This document shows, one piece after another, positions 27,286-34,889 of a DNA stretch of 64,000 bases. The notes below the pieces were generated by a model that was not told the DNA's origin, made no database searches, and saw only the letters and a program-made list of their open reading frames with translations. Made by a program: the position numbers and the translations under genes. How positions within the stretch are numbered: position 1 is the first letter of the stretch; each line of letters begins with the position of its first letter. Where the stretch lies: assembly GCA_947588605.1 (NCBI GenBank), contig CANPYK010000011.1, positions 1-64,000 on the forward strand. The letters are read 5' to 3'. Source of the DNA: an uncultured Oscillospiraceae bacterium (GTDB taxonomy: Bacteria; Bacillota; Clostridia; Oscillospirales; Oscillospiraceae).

Positions 27286-28311
27286 ATGCTTTTTGGACGC
27301 GACATTGGCATCGACCTGGGCACCGCCACGGTGGCGGTGGCCGTGCGGGGCAAGGGGATCGTCACCCGGGAGCCCTCGGTGGTGGCCATGGACAAGAATA
27401 CGGGAAGGCTCCTGAAGGTGGGCGCGGCCGCCCAGCGGATGCTGGGGCGCACGCCGGGAAACATCGTGGCTATCCACCCTTTGCAGGGGGGCGTCATCTC
27501 GGACTTTGACATGACGGAGCGGATGATCCGGGAGCTTCTGCGCAAGGTCATCTCCTTCAGCCTCTTAAAACCGCGCCTGGTGGTCTCCGTACCCTCGGGC
27601 ATCACGGAGGTGGAGGAGCGGGCGGTCATCGACGCCGGCATCCGCGCCGGGGCGCGGAAGGTGTACCTGGTGGAGTCGCCGGTGGCGGCGGCGCTGGGGG
27701 CCGGGGTGGATATCTCCAAGGCCGAGGGCCACATGGTGGCGGACGTGGGCGCGGGGACCACGGATATCGCGGTGATCTCCCTCTCCGGCGTTGTGCGGTC
27801 GGAGTCCATCAAGACCGCCGGGGACGCCTTTGACGAGGCGCTTATCAAGTACATCCGCCGCAAGCATAACCTCCTCATCGGCAAGAACACCGCCGAGGAG
27901 CTGAAAAAGTCCATCGGCTGCGTCTTCCCCCGCAGCGATGAGATGAGCGTGGAGGTGAAGGGCCGGTGCCTGATGACGGGGCTTCCCCGGATGGTGTCGG
28001 TGAGCTCCACCGAGACCATCGAGGCCTTTGACGAGGTGTCCCGGCAGATTTTGGAGTCCATCCACAACGTGCTGGAGAACACCCCGCCGGAGCTGGTGGC
28101 GGATATTTCCGAAAACGGCATCGTCATCACCGGCGGCGGGGCGCTGCTGTGGGGCTTTGACCGGCTCATCGAGAGCTCCACCAGCATCCAGACCCGCATC
28201 GCCGACGACGCGGACATGTGCGTGGCCTATGGCCTGGGGAAGTCCCTGGAGCTCATCGGCCAGATGCAGGAGGGGCCGCTGAACCTCTCCCGCCGGAGGC
28301 AGCTGCGGTGA
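27286..28311 (+). CDS. mreB: Rod-shape protein MreB/Mbl
   Basis: This 341-residue bacterial actin polymerises under the membrane and guides cell-wall synthesis. It has phosphate-1 GIDLGTATVAV, phosphate-2 ADVGAGTTDIAVIS and the adenosine motif GIVITGGGALL. GGAGG lies before the ATG and a TATACT -10 box (27,248-27,253) lies upstream. MreC and MreD are not adjacent, which suggests a Mbl-type paralogue. The stop overlaps the next gene (GTGA). Confidence 0.93.
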   Translation: MLFGRDIGIDLGTATVAVAVRGKGIVTREPSVVAMDKNTGRLLKVGAAAQRMLGRTPGNIVAIHPLQGGVISDFDMTERMIRELLRKVISFSLLKPRLVVSVPSGITEVEERAVIDAGIRAGARKVYLVESPVAAALGAGVDISKAEGHMVADVGAGTTDIAVISLSGVVRSESIKTAGDAFDEALIKYIRRKHNLLIGKNTAEELKKSIGCVFPRSDEMSVEVKGRCLMTGLPRMVSVSSTETIEAFDEVSRQILESIHNVLENTPPELVADISENGIVITGGGALLWGFDRLIESSTSIQTRIADDADMCVAYGLGKSLELIGQMQEGPLNLSRRRQLR

Positions 28312-28934
28312 CGGCGGTCATCTGGGACCTGGACGGGACGCTTCTCGACTCCTACAGGGTCATTGTGGAGAGCGTCCTCCAGGTGATGGAGGAGGCCGGC
28401 GTCCGGCTTGACTACGGCAAGACCCACGCCGCCCTGATCGCCGGGTCCACCAAGACCTTTTTGGCCCGATACCCGGAGGGCGACAGGCTTTGGACCCGGT
28501 ATGTGGAGGTCAGCACCGCCCGGGACGGGGAGGTGCGCCTCATGGACGGGGCGCGGGAGGCGCTGGAGACGCTCCGGGCCAAAGGCGCGGCGCAGTTTGT
28601 CTACTCCCACAAGGCCAGGACCGCCACACGCGTCCTGGACGAGCTGGGGATCGGGACATGCTTCACCTACGTGCTCACCTCCGACGAGGGCCTTCCCCGC
28701 AAGCCCGCGCCGGACGGCATCGAGTGGCTCGTCCGGCGGTTCGATTTGGACAAACGCCGGACCTTTTACATAGGGGACAGGCCCATCGACGTGGAATGCG
28801 CCGAACGCGCCGGGGTGCGCCGCGTCCTCTTCCTCCCCGGCGGCAGTCCCGCCGTTCCCACGGGGCGGGAGGACATCACCGTATCCGATTTACGCCGGAT
28901 CCCCGACGAGATAGAAAGGTGGGAGGCACGATGA
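28308..28934 (+). CDS. HAD-superfamily phosphatase
   Basis: This 208-residue hydrolase has motif I WDLDGTLLDS, motif II as VYSHKA with a basic residue following, and motif IV YIGDRPIDVECAERAGV. The cap is small and helical, as in phosphoglycolate or pyrophosphatase PpaX-like enzymes; the substrate cannot be named. The start is a GTG that overlaps the mreB stop, and its own stop overlaps the next gene (ATGA), so three genes form a coupled unit. Confidence 0.85.
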   Translation: MTAVIWDLDGTLLDSYRVIVESVLQVMEEAGVRLDYGKTHAALIAGSTKTFLARYPEGDRLWTRYVEVSTARDGEVRLMDGAREALETLRAKGAAQFVYSHKARTATRVLDELGIGTCFTYVLTSDEGLPRKPAPDGIEWLVRRFDLDKRRTFYIGDRPIDVECAERAGVRRVLFLPGGSPAVPTGREDITVSDLRRIPDEIERWEAR

Positions 28935-30130
28935 AAAAATTTTTCTCCAAGCTCTTTGACGGCGTGACCAGGTTCCTCGGCAAGATCCCCGTCTTTTTCC
29001 GGAAGGCGCGGGATTTCTGGCGGCGGCATAAGCATCTGCGCCGGACGGTGATCGCCCTTTTGCTCATCGCCCTGGGGCTGTGGCTCTTTGTGCGCTTCTG
29101 GCCGCCCTTCAGCGCCCGTATCAGCGGCGTCAGCAAGCTCTGGTACGTCTCCCGCGCCGTGAATTACGACGGCGAGACGTTCTTCAACATGGGCTCCGAC
29201 GAGCTCTACACCGACGACACGGACCCCTACGCCGGCCGCACCACCGGCAAGGACGATAAGCCGGAGGGGGACCTGCCCACCGTAGAACCGTCGCTTCTCG
29301 CCGATCCGGGGCCGGAGGACCTCACCGTCACCTGGTTCGGGCACTCCACGGTGCTTTTGCAGATGAGCGGGAAGAATATCCTCTTCGACCCGGTGTTCAC
29401 GGACCTCGCCTCCCCCGTGCCGCTCATCGGGTCCCACCGGTACAGCGAGCTTGTCTGGGAGGTGGAGGACCTGCCGCACATCGACTACGTGATCGTCACC
29501 CACGACCACTACGACCACCTGGACATGGGCACCATTCAGGCCCTGAAGGACAAGACGGACTGCTTCATCGTCCCCCTGGGCATCGAGAACGACCTTAAAA
29601 AGTGGGACATCCCCGCGGGACAGATCCTCACCATGGCCTGGTGGGAGGAGGAGGACCTGGGCGACGGCCTCACCCTGGTCTGCACCCCGGCCCAGCACTA
29701 CTCCGGGCGGAACATCATCGACAAGAACATGACCCTCTGGGCCGGGTATCTGCTGATGAACGACACCTATACGGTCTTTGAAAGCGGCGACACCGGCTTC
29801 GGCGAACATTTTGAGGAGATTTACCGCCGGTACGGCGAGGCGGATCTGGCGCTGGTGGACTGCGCCCAGTATAATACCCGCTGGCACAACGTCCACATGT
29901 TCCCCGAGGAGGCCGTGGAGGCCGCCAAGGCCCTGGGCGCGGACACCGTCATGCCCATCCACTGGGGCGCCTTCTCCCTTTCCGACCACGCCTGGGACGA
30001 CCCGCCCCACCGCCTCACCCGGTACGCCGCGGAGCAGGGCCTCCGGTCCCTGACCCCCAGGCTCGGCGAGACTGTCGCCTGGGCCGACCGGGCACAGTAC
30101 GCCGAAGCATGGTGGGAGGAGATCGGGTAA
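28931..30130 (+). CDS. Membrane-anchored metallo-beta-lactamase fold hydrolase (NAPE-PLD/UlaG-like)
   Basis: The 399-residue protein has a basic N-terminus, one membrane helix (about 38-56) and a metallo-hydrolase domain outside it. The metal motif THDHYDHLD is at 190-198, with WFGHSTVLLQ before it, ESGDTGFGEHF and a final HWGAFSLSDHAW. The order resembles NAPE-phospholipase D and UlaG-type enzymes, so a phospholipid or lactone substrate is possible. Coupling to mreB and a HAD gene suggests an envelope role, by inference. Confidence 0.82.
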   Translation: MKKFFSKLFDGVTRFLGKIPVFFRKARDFWRRHKHLRRTVIALLLIALGLWLFVRFWPPFSARISGVSKLWYVSRAVNYDGETFFNMGSDELYTDDTDPYAGRTTGKDDKPEGDLPTVEPSLLADPGPEDLTVTWFGHSTVLLQMSGKNILFDPVFTDLASPVPLIGSHRYSELVWEVEDLPHIDYVIVTHDHYDHLDMGTIQALKDKTDCFIVPLGIENDLKKWDIPAGQILTMAWWEEEDLGDGLTLVCTPAQHYSGRNIIDKNMTLWAGYLLMNDTYTVFESGDTGFGEHFEEIYRRYGEADLALVDCAQYNTRWHNVHMFPEEAVEAAKALGADTVMPIHWGAFSLSDHAWDDPPHRLTRYAAEQGLRSLTPRLGETVAWADRAQYAEAWWEEIG

Positions 30131-30208
30131 AGGCGGACAGTACCCAAACGCTGGCGGGTCCCAACCCGCCCGTTCCCCTTTCCCCGCCCCGGGGTCAAAA
30201 AATTCTTG

Positions 30209-30237
30209 TTGCTATTTTCTCAAAGCTGTATTATAAT
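30209..30237 (+). promoter_or_regulatory. Promoter of the SRP RNA gene
   Basis: TTGCTA, a 17-bp spacer and a perfect TATAAT, ending about ten bases before the predicted 5' end of the RNA. Confidence 0.75.
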
Positions 30238-30246
30238 AATCCATAC

Positions 30247-30551
30247 GTTGTGATGTGTCGCCGAGCCGCGCTAGTCGGGGAGATAGCGGTGCCCTGTTGC
30301 CCGCGATCCGCTACAGCGGGGATGAAGTCCTGTCCCAGGCCGCGTGATGTGCCGCCGGCCGCGGCGGCCCGCGCGTTGATGAGTCGGTCTTGCGCAACGC
30401 CGGACTGTGAACCATGTCAGGCGGGGAACCGAGCAGCATTAAGCGGAACCCGGTGTGTGCCGTAAGGCCGCCGGCTCTGAGCGCGGACGCCGCAAAGCGG
30501 GTATAGCGCGTCGGTCAAAGACAGGTGCGCGGCTCCGCGACACACCACAAC
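30247..30551 (+). ncRNA. ffs: Signal recognition particle RNA, large bacterial type
   Basis: The 5' end GTTGTGATGTGTCGC pairs with the 3' end GCGACACACCACAAC with one mismatch, closing an RNA of about 305 nt. Near the 5' end is the GCTAGTCGGGGAGATAGCGG segment common to Clostridia SRP RNAs, with GGTGCCCTGTTGCCCGC following. Domain IV, which binds Ffh, reads CATGTCAGGCGGGGAACCGA then GCAGCATTAAGCGG, with the conserved asymmetric loop. The place directly before dnaX, and a terminator after it, are the usual Firmicute arrangement. Confidence 0.93.
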
Positions 30552-30578
30552 AAAAAAGCCCCGGTCACGGGGCTTTTT
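30552..30578 (+). terminator. Terminator of the SRP RNA gene
   Basis: GCCCCG/CGGGGC stem with a GTCA loop, flanked by six A and five T. Confidence 0.9.
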
Positions 30579-30614
30579 CGGTATGGAGACAGGTCATGAA
30601 GGGAGGCGCGGACC

Positions 30615-32276
30615 TTGTATCAGGCGCTCTATCGGAAATACCGGCCGCGGACCTTTGAGGACGTGGTGGGGCAGGAGCACATCACCAACACCCTCCGCCG
30701 CCAGGTGGAGACGGGGCGCACCAGCCACGCCTACCTTTTCGTGGGCACCCGTGGCACGGGCAAGACCACCTGCGCCAAAATTTTGGCCCGGGCCCTCAAC
30801 TGCGAGCACCCGGTGAACGGCGACCCCTGCAACGAGTGCGCCTCCTGCCGGGGCATCGAGTCCGGGGCTATCCTGGACGTAGCGGAGATCGACGCGGCCT
30901 CCAACAACGGCGTGGACAACATCCGCGCCATCCGGGACGAGGCCGTCTACTCCCCGGCCCAGGTGCGAAAGCGCGTCTACATCATCGACGAGGTCCACAT
31001 GCTCTCCACCTCCGCCTTCAACGCGCTTTTGAAGATCCTGGAGGAGCCGCCGGAGCATCTGGTGTTCATCCTGGCCACCACGGAGCTGGGCAAGGTCCCC
31101 GCCACGATTTTATCCCGGTGCCAGCACTTCGCCTTCCACCGCATCCCGCCGGAGATCATCGCCGGCCGCCTCAAGCTCGTGGCCCGGCGGGAGGACTTCA
31201 CCCTCACCGAGGGCGCGGCGGCGCTTTTATCGCGCCTGGCGGACGGATCCATGCGGGACGCGCTGTCGCTTCTCGATCAGTGCGTGTCCTCGGACACGGT
31301 GGACGAGGCGGCGGTCATGCGGTCCGTTGGCCTCATGGGCGCGGAAAACACCGCCAGACTCTGGGAGCTTGCGCGGTCCGGCGACGCCGCCGGGGCGCTG
31401 GCGCTTTTTGATAAGCTCTACTTCGGCGGGGCCGAGCCGGTGTCCGTGGTCAACGACCTTCTGGGCCTTGCACGGGATATGCTCATGGTCCGGGTGGCCC
31501 CCAAGGGCGGCGCGGCGCTCCTCACCGGCGCCTTTGACGCGCGGCGGCTTGCGGAGCTGGCCGGGTCCCTGCCCGCCGGGACGATCTTGGCCGCCGCCCA
31601 GCTTTTGCAGGACGCGGCGGACACCATGAAGGACGCCCGTGACAAGCGCACCAAGACGGAGCTTGCGCTTTTGAAGCTTAAGGGCCTCCTCACCGGGGAG
31701 GACGCGGCGGCGGAGGTCCCCGCGGCCCGCCCCGTGTCCAAGCCCGCGCCGGTTCCCAAATCCGCGCCCGCGCCGCGTCCTGAACCGGCCCCCGCGCCGG
31801 CCTACGACGACGCGCCGCCCCCCTGGGAGGACGCGGACGCCCCACCGGAGGCCGGGGACTTCGTCCCGGAGCTTCCCCCGGAGGAGGCCGCCAGGCCCGC
31901 CCCCGCGTCGGCCCCCACGCCGAAGCCCGCGCCGCAGCCGGCCCCGGTCCAGGCGTCCGACTGGTGGGAGGCGGTGCTGGCAGACTGCGCGGAGGAGCTG
32001 GGCGGCGCCGGGAGCTTCCTCAAAAACCGGGACAACACGGTGCCGGAGCTCACCGGCGGCACGCTGGTCCTCCACACCCGCAACGGCTTTGTGCGCATGA
32101 TGCTGGACACCGCCGCCGTCAAGAACGCGGTGGCCCGCGCCGCCTCGGCGAGATTGGGCAAAAGCGTCTCCTGCACGGTCTCCGAGGGCATCCCGGAGAC
32201 GCCGGCCCCGGCGGGGCAGGAGCGGGATAAGCTGGACGACCTGTTGAAATTCGACGGCATTGTGAAATTCAAATAA
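30615..32276 (+). CDS. dnaX: DNA polymerase III subunits gamma/tau
   Basis: This 553-residue clamp-loader ATPase starts MYQALYRKYRPRTFEDVVGQ at a TTG codon after GGGAGGCG. P-loop GTRGTGKTT is at 44-52, the zinc module has C63, C72, C75 and C78, and the sensor region is LLKILEEPPEHLVFILATTE. A Pro/Ala-rich linker (about 370-450) leads to a tau-type C-terminal domain that ends DKLDDLLKFDGIVKFK. It lies 36 bp after the SRP RNA terminator, so it may rely on read-through or its own weak promoter. Confidence 0.96.
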   Translation: MYQALYRKYRPRTFEDVVGQEHITNTLRRQVETGRTSHAYLFVGTRGTGKTTCAKILARALNCEHPVNGDPCNECASCRGIESGAILDVAEIDAASNNGVDNIRAIRDEAVYSPAQVRKRVYIIDEVHMLSTSAFNALLKILEEPPEHLVFILATTELGKVPATILSRCQHFAFHRIPPEIIAGRLKLVARREDFTLTEGAAALLSRLADGSMRDALSLLDQCVSSDTVDEAAVMRSVGLMGAENTARLWELARSGDAAGALALFDKLYFGGAEPVSVVNDLLGLARDMLMVRVAPKGGAALLTGAFDARRLAELAGSLPAGTILAAAQLLQDAADTMKDARDKRTKTELALLKLKGLLTGEDAAAEVPAARPVSKPAPVPKSAPAPRPEPAPAPAYDDAPPPWEDADAPPEAGDFVPELPPEEAARPAPASAPTPKPAPQPAPVQASDWWEAVLADCAEELGGAGSFLKNRDNTVPELTGGTLVLHTRNGFVRMMLDTAAVKNAVARAASARLGKSVSCTVSEGIPETPAPAGQERDKLDDLLKFDGIVKFK

Positions 32277-32303
32277 ATCTATCATCAACTCAGGAGGTAC
32301 AAC

Positions 32304-32657
32304 ATGGCAAAGGGCGGATTCCCCGGCGGGCGCATGACCGGCGGGATGAACATGAACATGCTGAAGCAGGCCCAGCGGATGCAACAGGAGATGCTTCGCC
32401 AGCAGCAGGAGGTGGAGGAGAAGACCTTCACCGCCACCGCCGGCGGCGGGATGGTGGAGGCCACCGTCAACGGCAAGCGGGAGCTTCTGAAGCTCACCAT
32501 CGACCCGGACGCCGTCATCGACGCCCAGGAGCCGGAGGACGCGGAGATGCTCGCCGACGCGGTCCTGGCCGCCGTCAACGAGGCCCTGAGCAAGGCCGCC
32601 GAGGAGATGGCCGCCAGCATGAGCAAGCTTACAGGGGGACTGGGCCTTAATTTCTGA
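32304..32657 (+). CDS. ybaB: YbaB/EbfC nucleoid-associated protein
   Basis: This 117-residue DNA-binding protein has a glycine- and methionine-rich start, then NMLKQAQRMQQEMLRQQQEV and VEATVNGKRELLKLTIDPDA, both typical of the family. It follows dnaX by 27 bp with AGGAGG. recR normally comes next in this cluster but is absent here. Confidence 0.95.
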   Translation: MAKGGFPGGRMTGGMNMNMLKQAQRMQQEMLRQQQEVEEKTFTATAGGGMVEATVNGKRELLKLTIDPDAVIDAQEPEDAEMLADAVLAAVNEALSKAAEEMAASMSKLTGGLGLNF

Positions 32658-32689
32658 CCTTCAAAATGCCTCTTTTCCCCGTCTGCCGC

Positions 32690-32715
32690 GCTTCGCAACC
32701 GCCGGTTGCGAAGCT
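32690..32715. repeat. Hairpin between ybaB and the XRE gene
   Basis: CGCTTCGCAACCGCCGGTTGCGAAGC forms a nearly perfect stem of about 11 bp. It lacks a T-run, so it may be an mRNA-stability hairpin or a repeat remnant rather than a terminator. Confidence 0.5.
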
Positions 32716-32790
32716 TCAAGCCGTGGGTGGTGGACCGCAACCTGACAGTTGTGGTAGGATAGACCCATCCAAAGGAAGGAGGCGTAGCCC

Positions 32791-33390
32791 ATGACGCTCG
32801 CTGAGAAGATACAGTACATGAGAAAAAAGGCCGGCCTCTCCCAGGAGGCGCTGGCGGAGATCCTGGGGGTCTCCCGGCAGGCCGTCTCCAAATGGGAGAC
32901 GGGCGAGGCCGCGCCCGAGGCGGGGAAGGTGTTCGCGCTCTCCCGCGCCTTCGGCGTCACCGCCGACTGGCTGCTCTCCAACGAGGGCCTGCCGGAGCGC
33001 AAGCTGGAGCCGGAGGCCGGGAAGACCGGTGAGGAATCGGAAAACGCCGCCTCCGCGCCCAACTGGGTGGAGTCGATCCCCGGCGTGCTGGGGCGGCTTC
33101 TGCGCCGTTGGGGGTGGCTCTTCGGCGTGTACACGGCCATCGTCGGCGCGGCGTTCGCCCTCTTCGGCGTCCTGACGCGTGTCCTGCTGAACGGCTTTGA
33201 GCGGTCCGTAGCCAATTCAATGCCCGGCTGGGAGTTCGGCGGCGCTTTCCCCATGGATATGTCGTCCCCCGTCAGCGCCGGCGACCCCTTCTCCGCCTTC
33301 GGCACCGTCTTCATCGTCCTGGGCGTCGTCCTCATCGTCACAGGCGTCGTCCTGGCTGTCATCCTGAAAAAGAAAAGCGGCCGGAAGTGA
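32791..33390 (+). CDS. XRE-family regulator with C-terminal membrane helices
   Basis: This 199-residue protein has an N-terminal helix-turn-helix (about 5-60, MRKKAGLSQEALAEILGVSR then QAVSKWETGEAAPE) and two membrane helices (about 110-132 and 168-191) around a loop. Such membrane-tied XRE proteins are common in Clostridia and usually respond to envelope or small-molecule signals; the target is unknown. AAGGAGG lies upstream of the ATG. It is the last plus-strand gene before a repeat-rich gap. Confidence 0.83.
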   Translation: MTLAEKIQYMRKKAGLSQEALAEILGVSRQAVSKWETGEAAPEAGKVFALSRAFGVTADWLLSNEGLPERKLEPEAGKTGEESENAASAPNWVESIPGVLGRLLRRWGWLFGVYTAIVGAAFALFGVLTRVLLNGFERSVANSMPGWEFGGAFPMDMSSPVSAGDPFSAFGTVFIVLGVVLIVTGVVLAVILKKKSGRK

Positions 33391-33590
33391 CCTCCCGACC
33401 GCGTCAAAGCCCCTCCCGGAGGGAGGGGTGGCCGCGCGCAGCGCCGGCCAGGGTGGATGCGTCTATCGAAACCGCTCAAAAACCTCAACCTTCGCTTTCC
33501 CCCTGCCCCCCTCCTGCGAGGAGGGGGCTTTTAAAAGGTTTGCGCCGCTTTGCGGCGCTTTTTTTATAAAGGCGGCGCGAAGCGCCGCAA
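33391..33590. repeat. GC-rich intergenic repeats downstream of the XRE gene
   Basis: It contains CCCCTCCCGGAGGGAGGGG, then CCCCTGCCCCCCTCCTGCGA with its GGAGGGGGC partner, and GGCGCGAAGCGCC. These pieces match those in the other long spacers. No gene is seen. Confidence 0.6.
33542..33566 (+). terminator. Candidate terminator after the XRE gene
   Basis: GCGCCGC/GCGGCGC with a TTT loop followed by seven T. The same stem occurs near 57,170 in another repeat cluster, so it may be a repeat that happens to end transcription. Confidence 0.65.
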
Positions 33591-33595
33591 CCTTA

Positions 33596-33854
33596 TACTA
33601 ATATCTAATTAAAACAAGCCATTCGCGACGGTCTTTTTCGCGTCGTCGTCGCTCGAGCCGCTTTACCTCGGGCTCCCTTTGGTCTCCCTCAGGCGCTGGC
33701 TCGGCTCCTCCTCTCCCCAGCGGGCTTTGCCCGCCGGGGACCCCCGGAGGCGTCAGCCGCCTTGGGAATACCAAAGGGTATTCCCAAGGCGTCTTCCTTG
33801 CCTGACGCGAAAAATCCTCGCCGCTCGGTGTCTCCTTTTAAATAGATATTAGTA
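33596..33854. mobile_element. MITE, copy 2 (long form)
   Basis: This 259-bp element has the same ends as copy 1 (TACTAATATCTAATTAAAA and TTTTAAATAGATATTAGTA), flanked by TTA at 33,593-33,595 and 33,855-33,857. About 100 bp of extra GC-rich sequence lies inside the left half, between GTCGTCG and GGCGTCAGCCGCC, compared with the 160-bp copies. No open frame of its own is convincing. Confidence 0.88.
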
Positions 33855-33864
33855 TTATTCCCCT

Positions 33865-33960
33865 TGACCCCTTTTTCGGAAAAAGGGGTGCCGCCGCAGC
33901 GGCGGGGTATTCGATCCCGTGGAGCGTAACTGATGCTTCCGATAATCGGATTGCCGCACC
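33865..33960. repeat. Intergenic repeat GTGGAGCGTAACTGATGCTT, copy 1
   Basis: The spacer has CCCTTTTTCGGAAAAAGGGG, then CCGCAGCGGCGGGGTATTCG and GTGGAGCGTAACTGATGCTT. The same block recurs at about 40,130-40,190, and its first half at 57,230-57,275. It is non-coding and its role is unknown. Confidence 0.6.
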
Positions 33961-33990
33961 ACCCCGGCCTAGGAGGGGCAAATCCCCTCC

Positions 33991-34221
33991 ATCGATCATT
34001 TTTTCCGGCGGCGTGTACGTCGGAAAAAATACCTTTTGTCGCCCAGGTGTGCCCCGCAGGGGCGCGCGCAGGGCGACAGCAGAAAACCCCCGCTCGAATT
34101 CCGCAGAATTCGAGCGGGGGTTTCCGCACGTTCCCTCTGGTGGGAAAGGCCGCAGGCCTTTTTCGCCAGAGGCGTTTCCCCTTGGCATTTGAAGGCCGCA
34201 AAGCGGCCTTCAAAGCCAGTC
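33991..34221 (-). repeat. Multi-hairpin element, copy A (3' of hpf)
   Basis: Read on the minus strand this follows the hpf stop by a few bases. Stems: P5 34,183-34,218; P4 34,135-34,171 (17 bp); P3 34,084-34,123 (18 bp, loop TGCG closed by C-G); P2 34,037-34,078 with an inner stem; P1 33,999-34,029 (9 bp). The linkers CTGCTG (between P3 and P2) and CAAAAGGTATTTTTTCCG (before and into P1) are shared with copies B and C, while P2 and P3 differ in sequence but stay paired. An unidentified structured RNA or mobile element is likely. Confidence 0.7.
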
Positions 34222-34758
34222 TCAGTCGCTTTCTATCAGTCCGTACCCGCCGTTTTTGCGCTTGTAAACGACGGCAAACTTGTCCTCCTCGTCCTGGTTC
34301 TTGAAGACGAAGAACTCGTGGTCCAGGAGGTTCATCTGCAAGATGGCCTCCTCCACGGTCATGGGCTTGATGGAGAAGCGCTTGGTGCGCACCACCGAGA
34401 AGTCCTCCGGCTCGTCGTCCTCCGGGGCGAGGACGGCGGGCTTGATCTCCCGCTCGAAGGCGCCTTCCCTGAGACGCTTTTCCAGGCGCGTCTTATTTTT
34501 GCGTATCTGCCGCTCGATGGAGGCGGCGGCGGAATCAATTGAGGCGTACATATCCCCCGTTGTCTCCGTGACCCGGTAGATCATGCCCCCGGCCCGGATG
34601 GTGGCCTCGACGATGAAGCGCCCGCGCTCCATGGAGAAGGTGACCGCCGCGTCCGCTTCACTGCGGAATAGCCTGTCCAGCTTCCCCAGCTTGCGCTCGG
34701 CGTAGGCCCTCACGTCCTCGGAGACCTGCAGCTTCTTCTCGGCAAAAGTAAACCTCAT
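34222..34758 (-). CDS. hpf: Ribosome hibernation-promoting factor, long form
   Basis: The 178-residue protein has an N-terminal S30AE domain (MRFTFAEKKLQVSEDVRAYA) and a C-terminal dimerisation domain (KRFSIKPMTVEEAILQMNLL, then HEFFVFKN), the layout of the long HPF that forms 100S ribosome dimers in stationary phase. The ATG eight bases after AGGAG is preferred to a GTG three codons earlier. An extended -10 promoter (TGGTATAAT on the minus strand) lies 50 bp upstream. The structured element lies directly after the stop. Confidence 0.94.
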   Translation of the reverse strand: MRFTFAEKKLQVSEDVRAYAERKLGKLDRLFRSEADAAVTFSMERGRFIVEATIRAGGMIYRVTETTGDMYASIDSAAASIERQIRKNKTRLEKRLREGAFEREIKPAVLAPEDDEPEDFSVVRTKRFSIKPMTVEEAILQMNLLDHEFFVFKNQDEEDKFAVVYKRKNGGYGLIESD

Positions 34759-34805
34759 TGTCGTCACTCCTTTCTGTATGCGGAGGCCAAGGCCCCCGTA
34801 CCAGC

Positions 34806-34814
34806 ATTATACCA
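34806..34814 (-). promoter_or_regulatory. Extended -10 promoter of hpf
   Basis: Minus-strand TGGTATAAT has a TG dinucleotide one base before a perfect -10 box; no good -35 box is seen at 17 bp. Confidence 0.55.
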
Positions 34815-34889
34815 TAGCCCGTGTGAAAAATGAACAAAAACTTTCGTAAAATTTGAAAAATTTTTTGAAGATTGCCCAAACCGCCCGCT

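Noticed and set aside
30247..30551. Cobalamin riboswitch
   Set aside because: GC-rich stems first suggested one, but the closing helix, domain IV sequence and position before dnaX fit SRP RNA, and no B12-related gene follows.
33689..34213. Open frames across the MITE and multi-hairpin element
   Set aside because: They run through inverted repeats and element borders, have no SD site, and are interrupted in the other copies of the same elements.
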